Under the pieces are notes generated by a model. The model did no database searches and was not told the origin of the DNA. It worked only from the letters and a program-made list of their open reading frames with translations. The position numbers and the translations under genes were made by a program. Positions 19,942 through 30,851 of a stretch of 64,000 nt of DNA are shown here, one piece after another; position 1 is the first letter of the stretch, and each line of letters opens with the position of its first letter. Origin of the DNA: Avibacterium sp. 20-132 (lineage in GTDB: Bacteria > Pseudomonadota > Gammaproteobacteria > Enterobacterales > Pasteurellaceae); NCBI RefSeq assembly GCF_023611925.1, contig NZ_CP091456.1:558001-622000 (forward strand), written 5' to 3'.

Positions 19942-20622
19942 TTAGGCATTTTTTGCAAGTTTCGACCAGTTGTAATAGCCGTATAATGAATTAAGCAAGT
20001 AAGCACCGTACATTAAATACATAGCGGGGGTTTCTGCCCATAGTATGACAGACAGAATGTTGATAATAATCCATAAAATCCACTGTTCGCTATAACGCAA
20101 AATCATCAATAATTGTGCGGCAATAACAAGTACCGTGGTAACACCATCTAAGCCAACTGAATTACCATCAGTGGTTTTTAAAATACTAATAAAGGTAGCA
20201 GAACCTAGTACCACAAGGGTGATGAGGGTTGTCCAGCCTTTTAAGGTGAGAAATTTAGCAATTACCGTTTCACTTTGTTCTGCGTTATTACGCATATTTT
20301 CTTTCCATAAGAAATAACCGATAAATTGCGCAGGGATATAAACATAAAGCGTGGTGGTCATTTCGCCATAAAACTTATTGTCTAAAGACACATAGAAATA
20401 GCTATAAGCAAAAATCAAACCGAAGAAATAGTTACTGATTTTCCCTTTCCCAACAAAGACCACGCATAAAATCCCTGAAATACCCGCGAGCGCTTCTAAC
20501 CACGAAACGGGGGATTGCACATAGGCATAAACCTGTGCCGCAATAAACAAGAAAAGCCAGACAACTTCAAAGGGTTTCCAGCCACCAAAAAATTCATTTT
20601 TAAGCGTCTGAGATAAGCGCAT
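19942..20622 (-). CDS. pnuC: Nicotinamide riboside transporter PnuC
   Basis: The start is the ATG at 20620-20622 (MRLSQTLKNEFFGGWKPFEV) after GAGGATAATACA; the longer frame is not supported. The 226-residue product has about seven membrane helices and the PnuC motifs GKGKISNYFFG, SWLEALAGISGILCVVFVGKG and WILWIIINILSVILW. It takes up nicotinamide riboside, a V-factor source important in this family, where de novo NAD synthesis is often missing. Confidence 0.94.
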   Translation of the reverse strand: MRLSQTLKNEFFGGWKPFEVVWLFLFIAAQVYAYVQSPVSWLEALAGISGILCVVFVGKGKISNYFFGLIFAYSYFYVSLDNKFYGEMTTTLYVYIPAQFIGYFLWKENMRNNAEQSETVIAKFLTLKGWTTLITLVVLGSATFISILKTTDGNSVGLDGVTTVLVIAAQLLMILRYSEQWILWIIINILSVILWAETPAMYLMYGAYLLNSLYGYYNWSKLAKNA

Positions 20623-20714
20623 TGTATTATCCTCAATAAGTGAAATAAAAACCTTGCGATTTTTACACCGCACTTTTTAAAAGTCAAGGATAAGCTACAT
20701 TTTTATTTACTTTA

Positions 20715-20730
20715 CGTGATTTTAATCACA
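20715..20730. promoter_or_regulatory. CRP-like site between pnuC and rapA
   Basis: CGTGA-TTTTAA-TCACA differs from the CRP consensus TGTGA-N6-TCACA at one base. It lies 93 bp before the pnuC start and 140 bp before rapA, so it could serve either promoter. The overlapping GTGAT-N4-ATCAC resembles FNR sites only partly. Confidence 0.55.
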
Positions 20731-20870
20731 TTTTTGTTGTATATATTTTCATTTCTTTTTTGTGGCAAGATCGTTAAAATAGCCGCCCTTTTTGATGGTT
20801 GAGTATTCGCGAAATGCTTTACCTATAAAACGTTAGCAATTAAGTAAGAGTAATAATAAGAGAAAATTTT

Positions 20871-23765
20871 ATGTCCTTTGTAGTTGGTCAGCGTTGGATT
20901 AGTGAAAGTGAAAATGATCTGGGCTTGGGGGTGGTTGCAGAAGTTAATCATCGTACCGTAACGGTCAATTTTCCTGCTGCCGAAGAAATTCGCATTTATG
21001 CCTTAGATAATGCCCCATTAGTACGAGTGGTTTTTAGCGTAGGCGATGAAATTCGCCATAAAGAGGGTTGGCAGGGAAAAGTACTTGAAGTGTTAGATCA
21101 TAATGGACTGGCATTTTATTTGGTACAAAAAGAAGACGGGCAAGAAACGCTATTGCAAGAAGCTGATCTCAGTGCGCAAATTACCTTTAGCAAGCCTCAA
21201 GAACGTTTATTTGCTGGGCAGATTGATCGTGTTTCGCATTTTGTGTTGCGTTATCGTGCCTTGCAACAACGTCAAGCACAATATCAATCGCCATTGCGTG
21301 GTTTGCGAGGGATTCGTGGTGGATTAATTCCACATCAACTTCATATTGCGCAAGAAGTCGGGCAACGTATTGCGCCACGCGTATTACTTGCTGATGAAGT
21401 GGGGTTAGGGAAAACCATTGAAGCAGGAATGATTTTACAACAGCAACTTTTTGCGGAAAGAGCAGAAAGAGTACTTATCATTGTGCCAGAAACCTTGCAA
21501 CATCAATGGCTAGTAGAAATGCTACGCCGTTTTAACTTACATTTTTCACTTTTTGATGAAGAACGTTGTGCGGATTTTGATGGGCTTGACGGTGGTGTGG
21601 CCGCCAATCCGTTTAAAACAGAATCCTTGATTATTTGTGCGCTAGATTGGCTCATTCAAAAGCCCAGACGTGCTGAGCAGCTTGTGAAGGCAGAATTTGA
21701 TTTGCTCATTGTGGATGAAGCCCATCATCTTGAATGGTCGGAACACGCACCTAGTTTGGCGTATCAAATGGTGGAACAGCTGGCAAACCATATTCCAGCC
21801 GTGTTATTGCTGACCGCAACGCCTGAACAGCTAGGGCAAGCAAGTCATTTTGCACGCTTAAAACTGCTCGATTCTGATCGCTTTTATGATTATGACGCCT
21901 TTGTGCAAGAACAACAGCGTTATCAACCGGTGGCTGAAGCGGTGAAAGGATTACTGAGTGAACAGCCATTAAGCACGCAAGAAGAAAAACATTTAGCCGA
22001 ATTGCTTTCCGATCAGGATATAGACCCGTTATTGGCAGATCTTCAACATTGCGAGAAAAAAGGGCAAGCACGCCAAACGCTGATAGAAAATTTACTCGAT
22101 CGCCACGGTACAAGCCGTGTGTTATTTCGTAATACGCGTCAAGGGGTGAAAGGCTTCCCATTGCGTCATTATCACGAAATCACCTTGCCAATGCCAAAAC
22201 AATATCGTAATGCGATTGGTGTGTTGAAAATGCTAGGTGAGGTAAAAACCAGTGATTTATTTTATCCTGAGCAGATCTTCCAAAAAATGAATCCAGATGC
22301 CGCGTGGTGGGATTTTGATCCTCGTGTGGAATGGTTGATTGATTTTTTACAATCTTATCGTGAAGAAAAAGTGTTGGTGATTTGTCATCAAGCCAATACA
22401 GCTATTCAGTTAGAAAAAGCATTACGCGAAAAAGAGGCAATTCGCAGTGCGGTATTTCATCAAAATATGTCGATTGTGGAACGGGATAAAGCTGCCGCCT
22501 ATTTTGCTCAGCAAGAAGAAGGAGCGCAAGTGTTGCTGACTTCCAGCATTGGATCAGAAGGGCGAAATTTCCAGTTTGCCCATCATCTCGTGCTGTTTAA
22601 TTTGCCGGATAATCCTGATTTATTGGAACAGTGCATTGGACGCTTAGATCGTATCGGACAAACTCAAGACATTGAGATTTATGCGCCTTGTTTTGCCGAT
22701 AGCCCACAGGTTCTACTGGCGAAATGGTATCATCAAGGGCTAAATGCGTTTGAAGAAACCTGCCCAATGGGGGCAACGTTATTTGAAAAGTGCGGTGTAA
22801 AATTACAAGATTTTTTACAGCATAATGAACAAAATACGGACTTTGATGAATTTATTGCACAAACTCGCCTTGAACGTGATGCACTGAAAGGCCAGCTTGA
22901 TCAAGGACGCGATCGCCTATTGGAAATCAACTCTAATGGGGGCGAACACGCCCAAGCCTTGGCAGATGCCATTGGCGCGCAAGATGGATCAAGCGAATTA
23001 ATTAATTTCACCTTGAATTTGTTCGATATTATTGGCGTGGAACAGGAAGATTTAGGTGAAAAAAGCATTGTCATTCATCCAACAGGCACAATGCTCGTAC
23101 CAGATTTTCCGGGCTTAAAAGAAGAGGGGGTAACTATTACCTTTGATCGTCATTTAGCAGTAGCACGCGAAGAGGTTGAATTTCTCACGTGGGATCACCC
23201 GATGATTCGCAATGGCATAGATTTGATTACTGATGGCGAGATTGGTAAAACTGCCGTATCATTGTTCATCAATAATGAATTGCCAGTGGGATCGATGTGG
23301 TTGGAACTTATCTATATTGTGGAAGCACAAGCCCCAAGAGGATTACAGCTCACACGTTTCTTGCCACCAACGCCAGTACGCTTATTAATTGATGGTAAAG
23401 GAAATAATCTCGCGGAAAAAGTGGGCTTTGAGTTGTTACAAAAACAACTTAAACCTATGGCAAAACAAATGGCGAGCAAGGTGATCAAAATGTTGCGCGC
23501 CAATATTGAACAATTATTGAAAGCAGGCGATCGGAAAATGGCTCAACAAGCTGAGGAATTTATTCAGCAAGCTGAGCAGAAAGCCACACAACGTTTGGAT
23601 AGCGAATTAACCCGTTTGCAAGCGTTAAAGCAAGTGAATAAAACGATTCGCCAAAATGAAATTGACGCACTCAGCGCAGAGCGAGAGCAAATTGTGCAGT
23701 ATTTGCAAAAAGCAACTTGGCGCTTGGATAGCCTGCGTGTGATTATCAGTAATAAGAGTAAATAA
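20871..23765 (+). CDS. rapA: RNA polymerase recycling ATPase RapA (HepA)
   Basis: The 964-residue Swi2/Snf2 protein binds core RNA polymerase and promotes its recycling. N-terminal Tudor-like domains (about 1-110) precede the helicase lobes: Walker [16 protein letters not shown] (about 174), DEAHH (about 283), TATPEQ, and motif [13 protein letters not shown] near 590. A long C-terminal region ends in a coiled segment. The stop codon shares a base with the rluA start. Confidence 0.97.
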   Translation: MSFVVGQRWISESENDLGLGVVAEVNHRTVTVNFPAAEEIRIYALDNAPLVRVVFSVGDEIRHKEGWQGKVLEVLDHNGLAFYLVQKEDGQETLLQEADLSAQITFSKPQERLFAGQIDRVSHFVLRYRALQQRQAQYQSPLRGLRGIRGGLIPHQLHIAQEVGQRIAPRVLLADEVGLGKTIEAGMILQQQLFAERAERVLIIVPETLQHQWLVEMLRRFNLHFSLFDEERCADFDGLDGGVAANPFKTESLIICALDWLIQKPRRAEQLVKAEFDLLIVDEAHHLEWSEHAPSLAYQMVEQLANHIPAVLLLTATPEQLGQASHFARLKLLDSDRFYDYDAFVQEQQRYQPVAEAVKGLLSEQPLSTQEEKHLAELLSDQDIDPLLADLQHCEKKGQARQTLIENLLDRHGTSRVLFRNTRQGVKGFPLRHYHEITLPMPKQYRNAIGVLKMLGEVKTSDLFYPEQIFQKMNPDAAWWDFDPRVEWLIDFLQSYREEKVLVICHQANTAIQLEKALREKEAIRSAVFHQNMSIVERDKAAAYFAQQEEGAQVLLTSSIGSEGRNFQFAHHLVLFNLPDNPDLLEQCIGRLDRIGQTQDIEIYAPCFADSPQVLLAKWYHQGLNAFEETCPMGATLFEKCGVKLQDFLQHNEQNTDFDEFIAQTRLERDALKGQLDQGRDRLLEINSNGGEHAQALADAIGAQDGSSELINFTLNLFDIIGVEQEDLGEKSIVIHPTGTMLVPDFPGLKEEGVTITFDRHLAVAREEVEFLTWDHPMIRNGIDLITDGEIGKTAVSLFINNELPVGSMWLELIYIVEAQAPRGLQLTRFLPPTPVRLLIDGKGNNLAEKVGFELLQKQLKPMAKQMASKVIKMLRANIEQLLKAGDRKMAQQAEEFIQQAEQKATQRLDSELTRLQALKQVNKTIRQNEIDALSAEREQIVQYLQKATWRLDSLRVIISNKSK

Positions 23766-24424
23766 TGGCATTAATTGACTACCGTCCCCCACGTGAACCT
23801 TGGTTAGAGGTGATTTATCACGATAACCATATTTTATTGCTCAATAAGCCGAGCGGTTTGCTTTCCGTACCGGGAAATCAACCGCAATATTACGACAGTG
23901 CAATGTCGCGAGTGAAAGAAAAATATGGTTTTTGCGAGCCAGCGCATCGTCTTGATATGGCAACCAGTGGGATTTTGTTGTTTGCGATGAGTAAACTTGC
24001 GGACAAAGAACTCAAACGCCAGTTTCGTGAGCGTGAGCCGAAGAAATCTTACCAAGCCTTAGTATGGGGACATTTACAGCAGGAAAGTGGCACGGTGAAT
24101 TTGCCACTGATTTGCGATTGGGAAAATCGTCCAAGACAGAAGATTTGTTTTGAGCTAGGTAAAAGTGCGGTAACAAATTTTGAGGTTTTAGCACGCTTAC
24201 CCAATAACAGTACAAGGGTGCAACTTACCCCCATTACAGGGCGTTCGCACCAATTAAGGTTACATATGCTCGCTCTTGGTCATCCCATTTTAGGTGATAA
24301 ATTTTATGCGCATCCACAAGCGAAAGCAATGTCGCCACGTTTATGCTTGCACGCGCAATCTTTACAGATTCGCCATCCTTTAACGGGCGAAATAATGAAT
24401 TTTACCGCAGAAGTACCATTTTAA
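23765..24424 (+). CDS. rluA: Dual-specificity rRNA/tRNA pseudouridine synthase RluA
   Basis: The 219-residue protein makes pseudouridine 746 in 23S rRNA and 32 in some tRNAs. The catalytic motif HRLDMATSGILLFA holds the nucleophile Asp. Other family motifs are NKPSGLLSVPG and TGRSHQLRLHMLALGHPILGD. It starts one base inside the rapA stop (TAATG), so it is translationally coupled; the same pair occurs in E. coli. Confidence 0.95.
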   Translation: MALIDYRPPREPWLEVIYHDNHILLLNKPSGLLSVPGNQPQYYDSAMSRVKEKYGFCEPAHRLDMATSGILLFAMSKLADKELKRQFREREPKKSYQALVWGHLQQESGTVNLPLICDWENRPRQKICFELGKSAVTNFEVLARLPNNSTRVQLTPITGRSHQLRLHMLALGHPILGDKFYAHPQAKAMSPRLCLHAQSLQIRHPLTGEIMNFTAEVPF

Positions 24425-24512
24425 TTGATTATGACCAATCACAGAAATAATGCGGAGAATTGGTGATTTAATGCTACAATTCTCCCTTATTCATTTTTAT
24501 TTGAGATAAATT

Positions 24513-25079
24513 ATGTCCCGTCAAAAGAAAACACGCCGTATTACGGATATTATGCCAACACGCAAGGCGGATAAACCAACACAAAACGTCCCAACTGGAC
24601 GTGGACGCAAACTAACACGTTATGAATTAGATGCCAAAGCGCGTGAGGAAAAAAGAAAGAAAAAACATAAAGGCTTAGCCGCAGGTTCTCGCCATAGCCG
24701 CCAAGAAGAAAATAACGCCTTGCAACAACAAGTGAAGTTAGATCCTCGTGTAGGCAGCCGCAAGAAAATTCCACTCGTGGTAGAGTTCGTCAATAAACCT
24801 GAAAAAGGGATGACCATTCCGCCCGTTGCGGTAGAAAAACAGAAAGCCCTTGATCCAATGGTGGAACTTGAACAGCTTGAAAATAATGAATGCTTGAATG
24901 ACTTATTAGATGAGCTTGAAGCAGGTAAAACCTTAAGCCGTCAAGATCAGGCCTTTGTGGATGAATGTTTAGATCGCATTGCACAGCTTATGGATCAACT
25001 TGGCATCCGCGACGATGAAGAAAATGCGGAAAATTTATACCGCACTTTTGAAACCATTGATATTAATCAGTTTAAATAA
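24513..25079 (+). CDS. yihI: Der GTPase-activating protein YihI
   Basis: The 188-residue charged protein has a very basic N-terminal half ([28 protein letters not shown]) and an acidic C-terminus, as in YihI, which stimulates the ribosome-assembly GTPase Der. The segment [19 protein letters not shown] region near 130-150 and the ending [16 protein letters not shown] suit the family. It is followed after 3 bp by a DUF2489 gene and then hemN. Confidence 0.9.
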   Translation: MSRQKKTRRITDIMPTRKADKPTQNVPTGRGRKLTRYELDAKAREEKRKKKHKGLAAGSRHSRQEENNALQQQVKLDPRVGSRKKIPLVVEFVNKPEKGMTIPPVAVEKQKALDPMVELEQLENNECLNDLLDELEAGKTLSRQDQAFVDECLDRIAQLMDQLGIRDDEENAENLYRTFETIDINQFK

Positions 25080-25082
25080 TTT

Positions 25083-25517
25083 ATGTGGATTTACCTTTTA
25101 GTTGCCCTCGGGCTTTTGATTATTGTGGGATTAACCGCTTATGCGGTGAAATTGTTGCGTGCCTTAAAGCAACAAAAACAGCAGTTAGAGAATGCGCGTT
25201 TGGCTCGTGTAAAACGCCTCAAAGAGAGTATTGAGATTATCGCTCGGGCAATGCAAAATGGTGATTGCAATTTGTCTGAAGGGGCGATTCGGCTAAAAAT
25301 GTTACTCGATCCTTTGGGGCTAAAAATCACCGCTTACCCTGCTATGGCAGAACTTTATGAGGTGGTGAAGGAAATGCCAACGCATCAAGCACGGAAAGCG
25401 TTAAAAAAGAACGAGCGTATGCGTTTAGATCTCACACGTGAAAGTGCTGAGGCAAAGTTAGAGCCAAAAATTTTGTTGGAATTAAATCAATTATTGCTTG
25501 ATATTGAAAATATTTAG
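25083..25517 (+). CDS. DUF2489 family membrane-anchored protein
   Basis: The 144-residue protein has one N-terminal transmembrane helix (about 2-22) and a soluble, mostly helical domain containing ARAMQNGDCNLSEGAIRLKMLLDPLGL. This fits DUF2489, typically found between yihI and hemN in gamma-proteobacteria. Its function is unknown. The tight spacing to yihI (3 bp) and to hemN (10 bp) implies a shared transcript. Confidence 0.82.
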   Translation: MWIYLLVALGLLIIVGLTAYAVKLLRALKQQKQQLENARLARVKRLKESIEIIARAMQNGDCNLSEGAIRLKMLLDPLGLKITAYPAMAELYEVVKEMPTHQARKALKKNERMRLDLTRESAEAKLEPKILLELNQLLLDIENI

Positions 25518-25527
25518 GGGGAAATTA

Positions 25528-26895
25528 ATGTCTGGAACTATGTGGGATTCCGCGTTAATTCAAAAATATAACTATTCTGGGCCACGTTACACCTCTTACC
25601 CAACGGCGCTAGAATTTAATGAACATTATAATGAACAGGATTTTCAAGCGGCAGCAGGGCGTTACCCAGATCGTCCGCTTTCCCTTTATGTGCATATCCC
25701 GTTTTGCCATAAATTATGCTATTTCTGTGCTTGTAACAAAATCATTACGCGTCATCAGCACAAAGCGGATATTTATCTCGATTATTTAGAAAAAGAAATT
25801 AAAAATCGTGCCGCACTTTTTCGCAACCGCAAGGTTACCCAAGTCCATTGGGGTGGTGGCACACCAACCTATCTCACTGAGCAACAATCCAGCCGTTTAA
25901 TGGCAATGTTGCGAGAGCATTTCGAGATTTGTGATAACGCAGAAATTAGTATCGAAATGGATCCACGCAAAATTGAATTGGAAACCCTTGATCACTTACG
26001 CAAAATCGGTTTTAACCGAATTAGTATGGGTGTACAGGATTTCAATAAAGCAGTGCAAAAAGCAGTAAACCGTGAGCAAGATGAAGACTTTATTCACGCT
26101 TTGTTAGAACGCGCACGCACTTTAGGCTTTCAGTCCACCAATCTAGATTTGATTTATGGCCTGCCATTGCAAAACGTTGAAAGTTTTATGTTTACCTTGC
26201 AAAAAGTGATCGAACTGAATCCCGATCGTTTGAGCGTGTTTAACTATGCGCACTTACCAAGTCGCTTTGCGGGGCAGGCAAAAATCAAAGAGGATCAACT
26301 ACCTGCACCAGAGACCAAACTCACTATTTTGCAAAAGACCATTGAAACCTTAGGTCAGGCGGGTTACCGCTTTATTGGAATGGATCATTTTGCCAAACCG
26401 GATGATGAGCTAGCGATTGCCCAACAAAATGGCGTGCTACACCGAAATTTCCAAGGTTACACCACACAAGAAGAATGTGATTTGCTTGGGCTTGGCGTTT
26501 CTGCAATTAGCTTGCTGGGTGATACTTATGCACAAAACCAAAAAGAGCTAAAACACTATTACGCAGATATTGAACAAAAAAGCACCGCACTTCACAAAGG
26601 CTTTGTTATGAGCCAAGAAGATTGCTTACGCCGTGATGTGATCAAACAACTTATTTGTAATTTCAAACTGGATTATGCCCCTTTTGAACAGCAATATGGC
26701 ATTGATTTCAAAACTCATTTTGCAGAAGATCTGGAATTGCTTGCCCCTCTGGCGGAAGATGGACTCATTGAAATAGGCAATCAAGGCTTACAGGTTTCAC
26801 CAGTGGGACATTTGCTCATCCGCAATATTTGCTTATGTTTTGATACCTATTCACGACAACAAGCCAGACGTCAGCAGTTCTCACGAATTATTTAA
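25528..26895 (+). CDS. hemN: Oxygen-independent coproporphyrinogen III oxidase
   Basis: The start is the ATG of MSGTMWDSALIQKYNYSGPR after AGGGGGAAATTA, giving 455 residues. It is a radical-SAM enzyme of anaerobic haem synthesis. The iron-sulphur motif is CHKLCYFCAC near residue 60, with GGGTPTYL following and the HemN C-terminal domain after that. Its presence indicates at least this haem step, unlike strains needing X-factor, though it does not prove a complete pathway. Confidence 0.95.
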   Translation: MSGTMWDSALIQKYNYSGPRYTSYPTALEFNEHYNEQDFQAAAGRYPDRPLSLYVHIPFCHKLCYFCACNKIITRHQHKADIYLDYLEKEIKNRAALFRNRKVTQVHWGGGTPTYLTEQQSSRLMAMLREHFEICDNAEISIEMDPRKIELETLDHLRKIGFNRISMGVQDFNKAVQKAVNREQDEDFIHALLERARTLGFQSTNLDLIYGLPLQNVESFMFTLQKVIELNPDRLSVFNYAHLPSRFAGQAKIKEDQLPAPETKLTILQKTIETLGQAGYRFIGMDHFAKPDDELAIAQQNGVLHRNFQGYTTQEECDLLGLGVSAISLLGDTYAQNQKELKHYYADIEQKSTALHKGFVMSQEDCLRRDVIKQLICNFKLDYAPFEQQYGIDFKTHFAEDLELLAPLAEDGLIEIGNQGLQVSPVGHLLIRNICLCFDTYSRQQARRQQFSRII

Positions 26896-26905
26896 TCTCA
26901 ATGAT

Positions 26906-26931
26906 CCGCTCAAAGCGATTGCATTGAGCGG
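26906..26931 (+). terminator. Hairpin downstream of hemN
   Basis: CCGCTCAA and TTGAGCGG form a perfect 8-bp stem with a 10-base loop 10 bp past the hemN stop. It lacks a T run, so it may stabilise the message rather than terminate. Confidence 0.45.
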
Positions 26932-27080
26932 GTAAACTGTGAGCTTAGAAGTACGAAGCGAGTTAAAGAAATTCAGTATATTTAACTTTTTTATAACATA
27001 TTCCTTTAAGTTATTTGTAAATCACGCGGTTTCTTTTACAATGCCTAGCACTTAACGAAATCTACTCAAAGGAGACTATT

Positions 27081-27863
27081 ATGTTGAAAAAATTAGCCTT
27101 TTTTTCTACCGCACTTTTCGCTATCACAACGGCAACTCAAGCTGTTGCAGCAGAAAGTTTGATTGAACGTATCAATAATAAAGGAACCATTACGGTTGGT
27201 ACAGAAGGCACTTATGCCCCTTTCACTTATCACGATGCGAGCGGAAAATTAACCGGCTATGATGTGGAAGTTACCCGTGCTGTGGCAGAAAAATTGGGGG
27301 TAACCGTAGAATTTAAAGAAACCCAATGGGACGCAATGCTTGCAGGCCTAAAAGGTGGACGCTTTGATTTAGTGGCAAACCAAGTAGCATTAACCACACC
27401 AGAACGTCAGGCAACCTTTGATAAATCAGAACCTTATAGCTGGTCTGGGGCGATGCTATTAGCGCGTCAAGATGAAAATCGTCTTCAAAAAGTTGAAGAT
27501 GTAAAAGGCTTAAAAGCGGCACAAACACTTAGCTCAAACTATGGTGAGCTAGCGGTGAAATATGGTGCGCAAATTGTACCTATTGATGGTATGGCACAAG
27601 GACTATTATTAATTCAGCAAAAACGCGCAGATGTTACCTTTAATGATTCCTTAGCCCTATTGGATTATTTAAAGAAAAATCCAAATTCAGGTTTAAAACC
27701 ATTCTGGGAATCAGAAGATAAAGTGGGTGCTGGGTTTGTGGCTAATAAAGGCAATAATGATGCCCTAGATAAAATCAATGCCGCAATTGTTGAGTTACGC
27801 AATGACGGCACATTGAAAAAATTAGGTGAACAATTCTTTGGAAAGGATATCAGTGTTAAATAA
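27081..27863 (+). CDS. tcyA: Cystine-type amino acid ABC transporter, periplasmic binding protein
   Basis: The 260-residue SBP_bac_3 protein has a signal peptide (about 1-23, cleavage after AVAA). Family signatures are GTITVGTEGTYAPFTYHD and LTGYDVEVTRAVAEKLGV. It resembles the L-cystine-binding FliY/TcyJ/HI1080 group. It is first in a three-gene operon with permease and ATPase. Substrate is assigned by family resemblance; other polar amino acids are possible. Confidence 0.85.
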   Translation: MLKKLAFFSTALFAITTATQAVAAESLIERINNKGTITVGTEGTYAPFTYHDASGKLTGYDVEVTRAVAEKLGVTVEFKETQWDAMLAGLKGGRFDLVANQVALTTPERQATFDKSEPYSWSGAMLLARQDENRLQKVEDVKGLKAAQTLSSNYGELAVKYGAQIVPIDGMAQGLLLIQQKRADVTFNDSLALLDYLKKNPNSGLKPFWESEDKVGAGFVANKGNNDALDKINAAIVELRNDGTLKKLGEQFFGKDISVK

Positions 27864-28569
27864 TTTCTTAGCTTCCTTACCCTTTATGACCGATGCGCGT
27901 GCTGAGCTGGTGATAAATGGGTTTCTCCCAATGGTTAAAGCAGCGGTATTGGTTTCAATACCGCTTGCTGTCGTTTCTTTCTTTTTGGGAATGATCATTG
28001 CAATTGGCGTGGCATTGCTACGAGTAACACCGGTTAATGGGTGTTTACATCGTATTCTACTCGCCATTGCCAAAGTGTATATTTCAATTATTCGCGGTAC
28101 GCCAATGTTGGTGCAAATTTCAGTCGTATTTTATGGCTTACCTGCATTGGGAGTGTTTATCGATCCGATTCCCGCGGCAATTATTGGGTTTTCCCTTAAT
28201 GTGGGCGCTTATGGTTCAGAAACTGTGCGTGCAGCAATTCAATCCGTGCCGAAAGGACAATGGGAAGCAGGCTATACTATTGGTATGACCTATATGCAGA
28301 CTTTCCGTCGAATTATTGCACCACAAGCGTTTCGTGTTGCCGTTCCGCCGTTGAGTAACAGTTTTATTGGCTTGTTTAAAGATACATCGCTTGCTTCGGT
28401 TGTTACTGTAACAGAAATGTTCCGTGTAGCTCAGCAAATCGCTAATTCCTCTTACGATTTCTTACCGGTGTATATTGAGGCAGGGTTGGTATATTGGTGT
28501 TTCTGTTTTGTGCTGTTCATCATTCAAGCGCGGGTAGAAAAACGTTTAGATCGCTATGTGGCAAGATAG
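27853..28569 (+). CDS. tcyB: Cystine-type amino acid ABC transporter permease
   Basis: The likely start is GTG at 27853, after GAAAGGATATCA, giving 238 residues; an ATG at 27826 lies deeper in the preceding gene without a visible ribosome site. The gene thus overlaps the binding-protein gene by 11 bp. About five membrane helices and the HisMQ-type EAA loop (EAGYTIGMTYMQTFRRIIAPQA) are visible. It pairs with TcyA and TcyC in the inner membrane. Confidence 0.86.
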   Translation: MLNNFLASLPFMTDARAELVINGFLPMVKAAVLVSIPLAVVSFFLGMIIAIGVALLRVTPVNGCLHRILLAIAKVYISIIRGTPMLVQISVVFYGLPALGVFIDPIPAAIIGFSLNVGAYGSETVRAAIQSVPKGQWEAGYTIGMTYMQTFRRIIAPQAFRVAVPPLSNSFIGLFKDTSLASVVTVTEMFRVAQQIANSSYDFLPVYIEAGLVYWCFCFVLFIIQARVEKRLDRYVAR

Positions 28570-28578
28570 GGGAAGGCA

Positions 28579-29328
28579 ATGATTAAAGTACGCAATATTC
28601 ATAAAACCTTTGGTCATAATCCTGTACTAAAAGGGATTGATCTTGATATTCACAAAGGCGAAGTGGTGGTTATTCTTGGGCCTTCAGGTTCAGGCAAAAC
28701 GACTTTCTTACGTTGTTTGAATGCCTTAGAATTACCAGAGCAAGGCACGATTGAATTTACCCAAGAAAATCCACTCACCGTCGATTTTGCAAGTAACAAT
28801 ATCAATAAGCAGATTTTACCTTTGCGCCGTAAATCAGGAATGGTGTTCCAACAATATAACCTATTTCCGCACAAAACCGCCTTGGAAAACATTATGGAAG
28901 GCCCTGTGCAAGTGCAAAAACGCGATGCCAAAATCGTCCGTCAAGAAGCTGAAACCTTATTGGAAAAAGTGGGATTATTAGACAAAAAAGATCTTTATCC
29001 TTACCAACTTTCAGGCGGTCAGCAACAACGTGTTGGGATTGCTCGCGCACTGGCGATTCAACCTGAATTAATGCTCTTTGATGAACCCACTTCCGCACTC
29101 GATCCGGAATTAGTACAAGATGTGCTAAACACAATGAAAGCACTCGCTAACGAAGGTTGGACAATGGTTGTGGTAACGCACGAAATCAAATTTGCCCTAG
29201 ATGTGGCGGATGTGGTTGTGGTAATGGACGGTGGCGTCATTGTTGAACAAGGTTCGCCACAAGCATTATTTGCCAATCCAAAACACGAACGCACAAAAGC
29301 CTTTTTACATCGTTTAAAGGCAGAATGA
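28579..29328 (+). CDS. tcyC: Cystine-type amino acid ABC transporter ATPase
   Basis: The 249-residue ABC ATPase has Walker [13 protein letters not shown] (about 34), signature [15 protein letters not shown], Walker [15 protein letters not shown] and the H-loop VVTHEIKFA. It belongs to the polar amino acid class. It ends the operon and is followed by a strong terminator. Confidence 0.88.
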   Translation: MIKVRNIHKTFGHNPVLKGIDLDIHKGEVVVILGPSGSGKTTFLRCLNALELPEQGTIEFTQENPLTVDFASNNINKQILPLRRKSGMVFQQYNLFPHKTALENIMEGPVQVQKRDAKIVRQEAETLLEKVGLLDKKDLYPYQLSGGQQQRVGIARALAIQPELMLFDEPTSALDPELVQDVLNTMKALANEGWTMVVVTHEIKFALDVADVVVVMDGGVIVEQGSPQALFANPKHERTKAFLHRLKAE

Positions 29329-29354
29329 CAACAATAAAGCGTGATAAAAAAACG

Positions 29355-29381
29355 AAACCGATGAGAAATCATCGGTTTTTT
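29355..29381 (+). terminator. Terminator of the cystine transporter operon
   Basis: A perfect 10-bp stem AAACCGATGA/TCATCGGTTT with a GAAA tetraloop runs into six Ts, 27 bp after the ATPase stop. Confidence 0.9.
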
Positions 29382-29480
29382 CTTACCGTTTTATCAGCTA
29401 AAAGTCGGCGCTGTGAGGAGAAAAAATGGCGTAAAAAACACCGCACTTCTTATTTTCGTATCATAACCACATTGTAAAAT

Positions 29481-30851
29481 TTAATCCGCTTTTTTCACTA
29501 ATTTTGCGTAATAAAAGCCATCACCACCATTTTCTTGTGGAAAAAATTGATGACCAGCTTGTGTTTGCTCAGGGAATGGCAGTGGCATTAATTCCGCCTC
29601 AGGGTGCTGTTGTAAAAAGTCAGTAATTTGCGCGCCGTTTTCCTCTGGCAATAATGAACAAGTGGCATAAAGCAACACACCGTTAGGTTTCAAACGTTGC
29701 CATAAGGCAGTTAAAATGGCTTTTTGTAAGGCGACCAAAGGGGCGATATCACTTTCTTTACGTAACCATTTTATATCAGGGTGGCGGCGAATAACCCCTG
29801 TTGCAGAGCAAGGGGCATCAAGCAAAATCCGGTCAAATTGCACCGAACTTTCTCCGAATTGTTGCTGAATCTGACTGAGCCACTGTTCTGGCTGGCTTGC
29901 ATCACCGCAAATCACTAACGCTTTTTGTCCCATTCGTGCTAAATTTTCTTCCACCCGTTGTAAGCGATGCCGTTCTACATCTAATGCGATCACATTGGCT
30001 TGCGGGGCAAGTTCTAAAATGTGGGTGGTTTTTCCTCCCGGTGCGGCACACGCATCTAAAATCACTTCCTCATTTTGTGGGGCAAGTAATCGCGCTGACC
30101 ATTGAGCGTGCAAATCTTGCACAGTGAGCCAACCTTCCATAAAGTGTGGTAATTGCGCCACATTTTTTGCCTGTATTAAACGAATGGACTGTGGATGCTC
30201 TCCCGCCACTGCGTCAATGCCTACTTTTTGTAATAAAGCGAGATAATCATCAACATTGCTATGTTGCACATTCACTCTTAACCACATTGGCGGTTTTTGA
30301 TTATTCGCTTCAATAATTTCTCGCCAATTTGGATAGGCTTTTTTCAGCTTATTCACTAACCATTCTGGGTGCAAGGTTTGCCAATGTTTATCTACTTTCT
30401 CTAGAATATTCGCCTGTTCGCGTAAGAAACGGCGTAGCACGCCATTCACCAAGCCTTTGAAACTGTCTAATTTCAGGCTTTGCGTCGCCTTTACCATTTC
30501 ATCAACTACCGCGTGATCGGGAGTGCGTAAATATAAAAGTTGATACAAGCCCACTAGCAATAAACAATGCACAAGGCGAGTTTTGCCTTTCAACGGCTTA
30601 TCCACTAATTGCTGAATAATTTGCGTTAGACGGGGCAACACACGGCATACACCAAAGCAAATTTCTTGTAATAAGGGAAGATCCTGTTCTTTCAGCGCAG
30701 GATTTTTTTCAGCAAGTAAGGTAGAAAGCGATTGTCCTTTATCTAACACTTGCAAAAGATATTGTGCCGACACGGCTCGCACAGAAAGGGATTTCGCAGC
30801 AAGTGCGGTACTTTTTTTAGGCATTTTTGCTTGAGGTTTTGTTTGCTTCAT
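29481..30851 (-). CDS. rsmB: 16S rRNA cytosine-967 C5-methyltransferase
   Basis: The 456-residue protein has an N-terminal NusB-like RNA-binding domain (about 20-160) and a C-terminal Rossmann methyltransferase. The catalytic cysteines lie in [20 protein letters not shown] and [12 protein letters not shown], and the SAM motif is [10 protein letters not shown]. The start shares one base with the fmt stop (TAATG). The first nine residues before MPKKS are not conserved and may not be translated. Confidence 0.95.
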   Translation of the reverse strand: MKQTKPQAKMPKKSTALAAKSLSVRAVSAQYLLQVLDKGQSLSTLLAEKNPALKEQDLPLLQEICFGVCRVLPRLTQIIQQLVDKPLKGKTRLVHCLLLVGLYQLLYLRTPDHAVVDEMVKATQSLKLDSFKGLVNGVLRRFLREQANILEKVDKHWQTLHPEWLVNKLKKAYPNWREIIEANNQKPPMWLRVNVQHSNVDDYLALLQKVGIDAVAGEHPQSIRLIQAKNVAQLPHFMEGWLTVQDLHAQWSARLLAPQNEEVILDACAAPGGKTTHILELAPQANVIALDVERHRLQRVEENLARMGQKALVICGDASQPEQWLSQIQQQFGESSVQFDRILLDAPCSATGVIRRHPDIKWLRKESDIAPLVALQKAILTALWQRLKPNGVLLYATCSLLPEENGAQITDFLQQHPEAELMPLPFPEQTQAGHQFFPQENGGDGFYYAKLVKKAD

